Shown one piece after another: positions 57,006 through 64,000 of a stretch of DNA of 64,000 nucleotides (the stretch's first letter is position 1; every line of letters starts with the position of its first letter). The stretch is from Arthrobacter sp. H16F315. GTDB taxonomy: Bacteria; Actinomycetota; Actinomycetes; Actinomycetales; Micrococcaceae. A program made the translations under genes and the position numbers. The notes under the pieces were generated by a model. The model did not search any database. It had not been told where the DNA came from and worked only from the letters and a program-made list of their open reading frames with translations. The stretch lies in contig NZ_JAMXSS010000002.1 of assembly GCF_024124825.1 (NCBI RefSeq), positions 1,054,001-1,118,000 of the forward strand, in the 5' to 3' direction.

Positions 57006-57917
57006 TTACGGGCCCGCGGGCGGGATGGACGCGGCGGTCTCGGCCAGGATCTCTCGCGCGGCCAGGATTGCCGGGCGCTTGACGCTGGAACGCCGCACCG
57101 AAGTGAAGATGGTCCGGTGCGGATCACCCGGCAGGGTGATCAGGTCCGCCGTCGTGCCTCTTCCGGTCCAGACGAGGTCCGGCATAAGGGCCACGGCGTT
57201 GCCGGATTCGATCAGCCGGATCTGCGCCTGCAGGTCAGCCGTTTCGAACCGGACGTCGGGCTCAAAGCCGGCGCTGCGGCAAGCCTGCTCTGCCCAATGC
57301 CGCGACGCGGCCCCGCGGGGTTCCATCACCCACGCCATCCCGGCGGTCTCCGCGAGGGACGTTATCGCCGCGCGGTCGGCGGCGGCGGGCGGAACCGCGA
57401 GGCGGATCGCATCGCCTGTGAGCCGGACGCGGTCGAGCTCGGCATACCGGGGTGCTGCGTGTCCGGGGTACTGCTCGGCAATCACCAGGTCGAAATCGCG
57501 GGCCCACGTTTCGTGAAGTGCCGTTTCGGGTTCCTGCTGGGTCATTTCAACCCTCACCTCGGGATAGCGTGAGGACATACGGGTGAGCGCGTCAGGCATC
57601 AGTGCCAGCGCCGCGGACTGGAAAACGGCCATCCGAACAGTGCCGGTCACTGTCGTGAGGGAGGCTGCCAGGTCCGCCTCGGCCTGTTCCAGCGTTTCCA
57701 GCAAATGGGCCGTGTGGGCTACCAGGACTTCGGCCTGCGGGGTGAGCTGAACCCGGCGACCGGTTTTGCGAAGCAGTTCGACGCCGGCCTCCTTTTCCAG
57801 CAGTGCCAGCTGCTGCGACACCGACGACGGGCTGTACTGCAGCGCTTCCGCTACCGCGACGAGGGTGCCGCGGATCTTCAGTTCGCGCAACAGGCGCAAT
57901 CGCCGGACATCCAGCAT
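57006..57917 (-). CDS. LysR-family transcriptional regulator, candidate regulator of the proline genes
   Basis: The 303-residue protein has the N-terminal winged helix (MLDVRRLRLLRELKIRGTLV, then ALQYSPSSVSQQLALLEKEA) and a two-lobed effector domain from about 90. It is divergent from the amino-acid permease gene with 144 bp between, the usual layout for a LysR regulator and its target. That gap carries inverted repeats including ATGCAATCCGGCTTGCAT. The same element recurs before putA, so this regulator may control both. Effector is not known; proline is the natural candidate. Confidence 0.88.
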   Translation of the reverse strand: MLDVRRLRLLRELKIRGTLVAVAEALQYSPSSVSQQLALLEKEAGVELLRKTGRRVQLTPQAEVLVAHTAHLLETLEQAEADLAASLTTVTGTVRMAVFQSAALALMPDALTRMSSRYPEVRVEMTQQEPETALHETWARDFDLVIAEQYPGHAAPRYAELDRVRLTGDAIRLAVPPAAADRAAITSLAETAGMAWVMEPRGAASRHWAEQACRSAGFEPDVRFETADLQAQIRLIESGNAVALMPDLVWTGRGTTADLITLPGDPHRTIFTSVRRSSVKRPAILAAREILAETAASIPPAGP

Positions 57918-57963
57918 CGCTATTCCTTTGTGAAATCTAATGGTTATTGATTAGGAGAATTCA

Positions 57964-57994
57964 CTTTATCTAATGCAATCCGGCTTGCATACTG
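57964..57994 (+). promoter_or_regulatory. Promoter/operator element upstream of the amino-acid permease
   Basis: The 31-bp element begins CTTTATCT and ends GCATACTG. Within it ATGCAA and TTGCAT form an inverted repeat (57973-57990) of LysR-box shape. TTATCT and CATACT could serve as weak -35 and -10 at 16 bp. An element with the same ends and 24 of 31 identical bases precedes putA. A second inverted repeat, CTAAT/ATTAG, lies 57938-57955, nearer the LysR start. Confidence 0.6.
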
Positions 57995-58061
57995 TTGTCG
58001 TTGAGTTACCCCCATCACAGGGTGGGTTGATGGGTGCCACACCAAACGGGAGACCCTGAAA

Positions 58062-59525
58062 ATGAACGCACAAGACATGACCAGGTCGATCTTGCGACGC
58101 AAGCCAATCGACGACATCGAGGAAGAAAGCCTTCATAGCGGCCTCTTCAAGAGCCTTGGGCTATGGCAACTGACGGCCATCGGCGTCGGCGGTATCATCG
58201 GCGTCGGCATCTTCTCCCTGGCAGGCCTGGTGGCCCATGGCAGCGAGTCCGAACCCGGCGTCGGACCGGCCGTACTGTTTTCCTTCCTGATCGCGGGCCT
58301 CGCCTCCGCGGCTGCCGCGCTGTCCTACGCGGAATTCGCCGGAATGATCCCCCGGGCCGGCTCGGCATACACGTACGGCTACGTGGCCCTCGGGGAAATC
58401 ATCGGCTGGTTCATCGGCTGGGACCTGCTGCTGGAGTACATTGCGATCGTGGCTGTTGTGGCCATCGGCATTTCCGGGTATTTCGATGCGTTCCTGACCG
58501 GCATCGGCGTGCACATGCCCGCCTGGATGACCGCGACGCCGGACGAGGGCACCGGGGGAATCATCAACCTCCCGGCGATCGCCGTCTGCCTGCTCGTGAC
58601 CTGGATCCTGTCCCGCGGCACCAAGACCTTTGGCCGCTTCGAACTTGTAGCCGTCGGGATCAAGGTGGTCCTGATCCTGTTCATCATCGGCCTGGGCATC
58701 TTCTACATCGACACGGGGAACTACAACCCGTTTATGCCCAGCGGCTTCGGTCCGGTGGTGGCAGGCGCGGCCACCGTGTTCTTCGCAGTGTTCGGATACG
58801 ACGCCATGAGTACCGCAGCGGAAGAGGCGACCGACGGCAAGAAGCACATGCCGAAGGCCATCATTATGTCCCTGATCATCGCGATGCTCCTGTACGTTGC
58901 CGCCACCCTGGTGCTCACCGGCATGCAGAACTTCAAGGACATCGACCCCAAGGCAGGCTTCGCCTCCGCGTTCAACGGTGTGGGCCTGCCGGTCATCGCC
59001 ACGATTATCTCGGTCTTTGCCGTGCTGTCGATCCTGACCGTGATGCTCACCTTCCTGCTCGGCGTCACCCGCGTCTGGTTCTCGATGAGCCGCGACGGCC
59101 TGCTCCCCGGCTGGTTCGCCAAGACCGACCGCCACGGCACCCCGCAGCGCGTGACCTGGATTGCCGGCGTCGCTTCGGCACTGCTGGCCGGGGTATTCCC
59201 GATCAAGGCAGTCGCCGACCTGACCAACATCGGTATCCTGGCCGCGTTCGTCGTCGTCTGCTTCTCGGTGATCGTGTTCCGCTACAAAAAACCCGACGCC
59301 CCGCGCACCTTCCGGCTGCCGCTGATGCCCCTCGTTCCGGCCTTCGGTGTACTGGCTTCCGGGTTCCTGATGTTTCAACTGCACTGGGAGACCTGGCTGC
59401 GATTCGGCGTCTGGCTCGTCGTTGGTCTTGTCATCTACTTCGGCTACGGCCGAAAGCACTCACTGATGAATCCCGACAGCCCCCGCCACGAAGAAGCCGT
59501 GGAGATGCAGCGCCACATCGGCTAG
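58062..59525 (+). CDS. APC-family amino-acid permease, probably for proline or related substrate
   Basis: The 487-residue protein starts at ATG 58062. Twelve hydrophobic segments are seen, with the APC motif GLWQLTAIGVGGIIGVGIFS in helix 1 and AEFAGMIPRAGSAYTYGYVA in helices 2-3. FFAVFGYDAMSTAAEEATDG and PKAIIMSLIIAMLLY fit the cationic amino-acid transporter branch. Its neighbour putA and a shared upstream element suggest proline as cargo, an inference from context; sequence alone would suggest basic or branched amino acids. Confidence 0.88.
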   Translation: MNAQDMTRSILRRKPIDDIEEESLHSGLFKSLGLWQLTAIGVGGIIGVGIFSLAGLVAHGSESEPGVGPAVLFSFLIAGLASAAAALSYAEFAGMIPRAGSAYTYGYVALGEIIGWFIGWDLLLEYIAIVAVVAIGISGYFDAFLTGIGVHMPAWMTATPDEGTGGIINLPAIAVCLLVTWILSRGTKTFGRFELVAVGIKVVLILFIIGLGIFYIDTGNYNPFMPSGFGPVVAGAATVFFAVFGYDAMSTAAEEATDGKKHMPKAIIMSLIIAMLLYVAATLVLTGMQNFKDIDPKAGFASAFNGVGLPVIATIISVFAVLSILTVMLTFLLGVTRVWFSMSRDGLLPGWFAKTDRHGTPQRVTWIAGVASALLAGVFPIKAVADLTNIGILAAFVVVCFSVIVFRYKKPDAPRTFRLPLMPLVPAFGVLASGFLMFQLHWETWLRFGVWLVVGLVIYFGYGRKHSLMNPDSPRHEEAVEMQRHIG

Positions 59526-59529
59526 CCCC

Positions 59530-59582
59530 GACGCTCCCTCAGCTCCGGTCGTGTTTCTCCGGACGCTCCCTCAGCTCCGGTC
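59530..59582 (+). repeat. Two direct copies of a 20-bp repeat
   Basis: GACGCTCCCTCAGCTCCGGT occurs at about 59530 and again at about 59562, 12 bp apart, just after the permease stop. Confidence 0.75.
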
Positions 59583-59593
59583 CACGACCGGCG

Positions 59594-59622
59594 AACCCTC
59601 TCTCATCTTGTGGGAGAGGGTT
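59594..59622 (+). terminator. Terminator of the permease gene
   Basis: AACCCTCTCTCA and TGGGAGAGGGTT form a 12-bp stem with one wobble pair and a TCTTG loop, followed by TTCG. It lies about 70 bp after the permease stop. Confidence 0.7.
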
Positions 59623-59637
59623 TCGTGGTTTCGAGAC

Positions 59638-59750
59638 GGAGGTGAGGGAGGGCCGTGCGAAAGTGCGCAGGAGGTGAGGGAGGGCCGTGCGAAAGTGCGC
59701 AGGAGGTGAGGGAGGGCCGTGCGAAAGTGCGCAGGAGGTGAGGGAGGGTC
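59638..59750 (+). repeat. Tandem 32-bp repeat, three full copies and a partial fourth
   Basis: The unit begins GGAGGTGAGGGAGGGCCGTG and ends CGAAAGTGCGCA; copies start at 59638, 59670 and 59702 and are identical. The fourth, from 59734, diverges after GGAGGGT. There are no spacers, so it is not a CRISPR array. It fills most of the 357-bp gap between the permease and putA. Confidence 0.9.
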
Positions 59751-59808
59751 GTTTGGCGGGGCGGGCAAAACGTTCGATTTTCTGACCAGTATTGCTCGAA
59801 AAACATCG

Positions 59809-59839
59809 CTTTATCTTATGAAAATCCGGTCGCATACTG
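59809..59839 (+). promoter_or_regulatory. Promoter/operator element upstream of putA
   Basis: The 31-bp element starts CTTTATCT and ends GCATACTG, like the one before the permease. The internal ATGAAAATCCGG matches ATGCAATCCGG there, with one base of phase shift. It lies 43 bp before the putA start. Confidence 0.6.
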
Positions 59840-59882
59840 AATCAAGAACGGTCCACATTTTTGAGAAAGAACGAGTGCAGCC

Positions 59883-62800
59883 ATGACCAACGTTTCAACG
59901 GAGTCCGGTGTGAAGGCCGGCAACGCGGCCGAGCAGACAACCTTTTCGGACGACTCTGCGGTCCTCGAGGCCACCGCCCTGTCGGAAGAGACGATCGGGT
60001 TGGTGCGTCGCTGGCTGTCCGCGGCGGCAAGCGTTCCGGTTGATGCCTCGGCTGCCCAGCTCGCCGGGGTGTTGAAGGACCCGAACGGCCTCGACTTCAC
60101 TGTCGGATTCGTCGACGGCGTCGTCCGTCCCGAGGACCTGGGAGTTGCAGCGCGGAACCTCGCGGCGCTGGCACCCAAGGTACCCGCTTTCCTGCCCTGG
60201 TACATGCGAAGCGCCGTCCGGCTCGGCGGCACCATGGCCCCGCTGCTGCCGCGCTTGGTTATCCCGATCGCACGCCGGGTGCTGCGTGAGATGGTGGGGC
60301 ACCTGATCGTTGACGCGACCCACGCCAAGCTCGGTCCCGCCATCGCGAAGATCCGCAAGGACGGCATCAAGCTCAACGTCAATCTCCTGGGCGAGGCAGT
60401 GCTCGGTGAGCACGAGGCCTCCCGCCGGCTTGAGGGCACCCATACGCTCCTTGCCCGTCCGGACGTTGACTACGTCTCGATCAAGGTTTCCTCGACGGTC
60501 GCCCCGCACTCGCCGTGGGCGTTTGATGAGGCCGTGGAGCATGTGGTGGAGAAGCTGACCCCGCTGTTCACCAGGGCGGCGTCCTTCCCGGTGGCGAAGT
60601 TCATCAATCTGGACATGGAGGAATACAAGGATCTGGATCTGACCATCGCGGTCTTCACCCGGATCCTGGATAAGCCCGAGTTCAAGAACCTGGCGGCCGG
60701 AATTGTGCTCCAGGCCTACCTCCCGGACGCGCTGTCCGCGATGATCAGGCTGCAGGACTGGGCTGCCGAGCGCCGCGCCGGTGGGGGTGCCGCGGTCAAG
60801 GTCCGTGTGGTCAAGGGCGCGAACCTGCCGATGGAGCAGGTCGAAGCGTCACTGCATGACTGGCCGCTCGCCACCTGGGGAACGAAGCAGGATTCGGATA
60901 CCAACTACAAGCGCGTCATCAATTACGCGCTGCACCCGGACCGGATCGGCAACATCCGGATCGGTGTGGCCGGTCATAATCTCTTCGATATTGCGTTCGC
61001 CTGGCTGCTGGCCAAACAGCGCGGTGTGGAGTCCGGGATCGAGTTCGAGATGCTGTTGGGGATGGCCCAGGGCCAGGCGGAAGCAGTCAGGAAGGACGTC
61101 GGTTCGCTGCTGCTCTACACACCAGTGGTGCACCCGGCCGAGTTCGACGTCGCGATTGCGTACCTGATCCGCCGCCTCGAGGAAGGCGCCAGCCAGGAAA
61201 ACTTCATGTCCGCCGTGTTCGAACTCGGGGGAACTCCCCAGAAAGCAGATCCCTCTTCGAGCGAGAGAAGGAGCGCTTCCTCGCCTCCCTCGCCGACTTG
61301 GACGGCACGGTGCCGGGCCCGAACAGGCGGCAGAACCGCGCCCTCCCGGCCATGCCGATGCCGCGCGACGCTTTTGCGAACACCCCGGACACCGATCCGT
61401 CGCTGCCGGCGAACCGCGATTGGGGCCGGGCCATCCTGGAGCGGGTTCCGCACTCGACCCTGGGCAACGCCGCCGTGGAAGCGGCCACCATCCATGACGA
61501 GGCTAGCCTCGAGACCGTCATCGCGACCGCCGTGGCGAAAGGCAAGGCCTGGGGCGCACTGTCCGGAGCCGAGCGGGCCGAAATCCTGCACCGCGCCGGC
61601 GACGTCCTGGAATCCCGCCGCGCTGAACTGCTTGAGGTCATGGCGAGCGAGACCGGCAAGACCATCGACCAGGGTGACCCCGAGGTCAGCGAGGCGGTTG
61701 ACTTCGCGCACTACTACGCCGAATCAGCCCGCAAACTCGACGACGTCGACGGCGCCACCTTCGTGCCGGCCACACTCACGGTCGTGACGCCGCCGTGGAA
61801 CTTCCCGGTGGCCATCCCGGCCGGCTCTACCCTCGCGGCCCTGGCCGCAGGCTCCGCCGTTGTTATCAAACCCGCCCGGCAGGCTTGCCGCAGCGGCGCA
61901 GTGATGGTCGAGGCCCTGTGGGAAGCCGGCGTCCCCGAGGGACGTCCTGACCATGGTTCAGCTCGGCGAGCGGGAGCTGGGCCGGCAGCTGATCGGCCAC
62001 CCCGCGGTGGACCGGGTGATCCTCACCGGCGGCTACGAAACGGCCGAATTGTTCCGTTCGTTCCGCCCGGACCTGCCGCTGCTGGCCGAGACCAGCGGTA
62101 AGAATGCCATTATTGTGACCCCGAGTGCGGACCTCGACCTCGCCGCCAAAGACGTCGCATACTCCGCGTTTGGCCACGCCGGGCAGAAGTGCTCCGCGGC
62201 CTCGCTGGTGATTCTCGTCGGCTCGGTGGCGAAATCCAGGCGCTTCCACCACCAGTTGGTCGACGCCGTGACGTCCCTGCAGGTCGGGTACCCGGAGGAT
62301 CCGGCCAGCCAGATGGGCCCGATCATCGAACCCGCCAACGGCAAGCTGCTGAGCGCCCTCACCACACTCGGCGAAGGCGAGTCCTGGGCAGTCGAGCCCC
62401 GGAAACTTGATGACACCGGCAGGCTCTGGAGCCCGGGCGTGCGCAACGGCGTGCGCCGCGGCTCATATTTCCACCTCACCGAATTCTTCGGCCCCGTGCT
62501 TGGGGTTATGACCGCGGACACCCTGGACGAGGCAATCGCGATCCAGAACCAGATCGACTACGGCCTGACGTCCGGTCTGCACTCCCTGGATCCGGAGGAA
62601 GTGGGCTTGTGGCTTGACACCGTCCAGGCGGGCAACCTGTACGTCAACCGCGGCATCACCGGCGCCATTGTGCAGCGCCAGCCCTTCGGCGGCTGGAAGA
62701 AATCCGCCGTCGGCGCCGGCACCAAGGCCGGCGGTCCGAACTACCTGACCGGACTCGGCACCTGGACCAGCAAGCCCAGCTCCGCAGCCCAAAGTACCGA

Positions 62801-63389
62801 ACCCGGGCACCCCGGCGTCCAGCGGATCCTGCAGGCTGCCCGGAGCGAGATGGCCGCCGTCGAGTTCGAATCATTGCAGCGTGCACTGGGCTCGGACGCC
62901 CGCGCCTGGGCGGACGAGTTTGGCACCGCCAAGGACGCCACCGGGCTGGCCGCCGAGCGGAACATCTTCCGCTACCGGCCCCTGCCCGTCACCATCCGCC
63001 GCTCCGACGCTGAACCCCTCACCCACCTTGTACGGACCGTCGCGGCCGGAGTCCTCGCCGGCTCAACCCTGACGGTGTCCACCGGCGAGGCGCTCCCCGC
63101 CAAGCTGCACACGGTCTTCTCCGGCCTCGGCATCGACACCACGGTGCAGAACGACGCCGACTGGCTCGCCGCCGCGAAGACAACAACAACCACAAGGATC
63201 AGGCTCCTTGGCGGCAACCACACAGTCCTGGCCCAGGCCACCGGCGGACGCCCCGATCTCGCCATCTACCACCAGCCGACTACCGAATCTGGACATGTTG
63301 ACCTGTTGCCCTTCCTGCACGAGCAAGCCATCAGCATCACCGCCCACCGGTTCGGCACCCCCAACCACATCACCGACGCACTGATCTAA
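59883..63389 (+). CDS. putA: Bifunctional proline dehydrogenase / P5C dehydrogenase (PutA), frame broken twice by 1-nt indels
   Basis: The enzyme oxidises proline to glutamate through pyrroline-5-carboxylate, with FAD then NAD+. ATG 59883 opens the proline dehydrogenase half: KFINLDMEEYKDLDLTIAVF, QAYLPDALSAM and VRVVKGANLPMEQVEASL. The first shift is at about 61250 (one base missing before CCCTCTTCGA), restoring SLFEREKERFLASLADLDGT. The P5C half holds TPPWNFPVAIPAGSTLAALA. The second shift is an extra G at 61939-61941, after which VLTMVQLGERELGRQLIGHP continues. GHAGQKCSAASLV carries the catalytic Cys. The restored length is about 1,168 residues. No N-terminal DNA-binding domain is present, so PutA is not its own repressor. 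Confidence 0.92.
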
Positions 63390-63419
63390 GGCATTGCCTC
63401 CCGGGAGGCGGATTCGAAC

Positions 63420-63458
63420 GAGCCGGGCGACCACCCTCCAATAGTGGTCGCCCGGCTC
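63420..63458 (+). terminator. Terminator of putA
   Basis: GAGCCGGGCGACCAC pairs perfectly with GTGGTCGCCCGGCTC across a 9-nt loop, followed by ATTGATTTT. It lies 31 bp after the putA stop and serves the convergent gene too. Confidence 0.9.
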
Positions 63459-63494
63459 ATTGATTTTGGGGGCGCGGATTACCCCGGACTGGAC

Positions 63495-63980
63495 TCAGCC
63501 GAAGTACCAGCCTGGCGGAACCCACGAGGCAGGAACCGCATGGGCGGAGAAGTCGTCGCATCCGGAGCAGAAGTAGGTGACTTCGCCCAGCTTGTTGATG
63601 GAGCCGTCCCTCCGGTGCGTGGCAGGAACAAATGTCTCAAGGTAGATGAACTCGTCGTTCCCGCAGCGTTCGCAGAACGGGCTGCCCACATAGTCGGCCT
63701 CAACAAGGGTGGGCGGGTGAGGGTTCAGCTGGCCCCCGCGGGGGTGGTGGGCGGCTGAGCCGCGGTGTACGGCTTGGGAGAGCGGGCTCGCAGTCTTCAG
63801 GCCACCGCCTGACGATACTGCGGTGAGCGGACTGTGGTGGGGGTTATTGGCTGGCGTCATTGTCGGCCTATCCCGAACGCCTCCGGAAGTCGCCGTGCGG
63901 CAGACCCAAGGACAGCATCCGTATGTTGAATCGATGTTGTTGGCCGCTGCTTGACCGTTAACGTACTCAGGATATGCCAC
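63495..63980 (-). CDS. Zinc-ribbon protein of unknown function
   Basis: The frame from GTG 63980 gives 161 residues; a start at ATG 63860 (MTPANNPHHSPL) gives 121 and is equally likely. The N-terminal part is low-complexity (His, Pro, Ser and Gly). The C-terminal half holds two CxxC pairs, FCERCGNDEF and YFCSGCDDF, spaced about 29 residues apart, so it should bind one zinc. It ends in the aromatic ASWVPPGWYFG. No known family is recognised. Confidence 0.65.
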   Translation of the reverse strand: MAYPEYVNGQAAANNIDSTYGCCPWVCRTATSGGVRDRPTMTPANNPHHSPLTAVSSGGGLKTASPLSQAVHRGSAAHHPRGGQLNPHPPTLVEADYVGSPFCERCGNDEFIYLETFVPATHRRDGSINKLGEVTYFCSGCDDFSAHAVPASWVPPGWYFG

Positions 63981-64000
63981 GAATCCGGGTGGATCAATGG

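Noticed and set aside
58161..59677. Long open frames on both strands overlapping the permease
   Set aside because: The permease frame has all APC motifs and a good start; the others are His/Arg/Asp-rich shadows.
59638..59750. Possible CRISPR array
   Set aside because: The 32-bp units abut with no spacers, and no cas gene is in the window.

Overview
The window is high-G+C actinobacterial DNA. The 16S genes, codon use and gene content (GlsA-STAS-cNMP fusion, OtsB/GH15 fusion, CopD-CtaG fusion, zinc-independent ribosomal proteins) fit Arthrobacter/Pseudarthrobacter (Micrococcaceae). This is inferred by recognition, not from a database search.

Layout. 1-5.3 kb: partial aldo/keto reductase, two related small membrane proteins, a YchJ/SEC-C protein, another membrane protein and a large acyl-CoA dehydrogenase. 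5.6-11.4 kb: a Wadjet-type SMC operon, jetA-jetB-jetC, with no jetD behind it; jetC carries a 1-nt deletion. 12.3-17.6 kb: a siderophore-iron uptake operon (lipoprotein, two permeases, ATPase, siderophore-interacting reductase) behind a DtxR/IdeR-like iron box. 17.6-22.1 kb: two paralogous GDSL hydrolases around a MarR regulator and a glutaminase-STAS-cNMP fusion. 22.1-24.9 kb: an extracytoplasmic flavin electron-transfer cluster (ApbE, FMN-binding protein, ferric-reductase-like oxidoreductase). 25.4-26.1 kb: rpmB-rpmG-rpsN of the cysteine-poor type.

26.3-40.9 kb: two nearly identical 16S-23S-5S operons in direct orientation. A CtpE-like P-type ATPase lies between them on the opposite strand. 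The roughly 6.1 kb duplicated unit includes the last 35 bp of the ATPase gene, so an ATPase tail remnant lies behind the second operon. 41.2-45.7 kb: HU, a CopD-CtaG membrane fusion and a thioredoxin/NHL protein. 45.8-57.9 kb: mostly housekeeping genes (HerA-like ATPase, DJ-1 family protein, aldo/keto reductase, luciferase-like monooxygenase, degenerate-OtsB/GH15 trehalase fusion, HNH lipoprotein, AEC transporter, panD, LysR). 58-63.4 kb: an amino-acid permease and bifunctional putA that share an upstream promoter/operator element, which suggests a proline-use regulon. The window ends in a zinc-ribbon protein.

A pattern cuts across the window. At least seven protein genes break by a single-base indel, often in short G or C runs, and each continues intact in the next frame (putA breaks twice). 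The rRNA copies also differ by single indels, one at a near-universal 16S site. The simplest reading is residual consensus error in the assembly, so these genes are probably intact in the organism. They are annotated here as CDS spanning the shift, with the shift stated.
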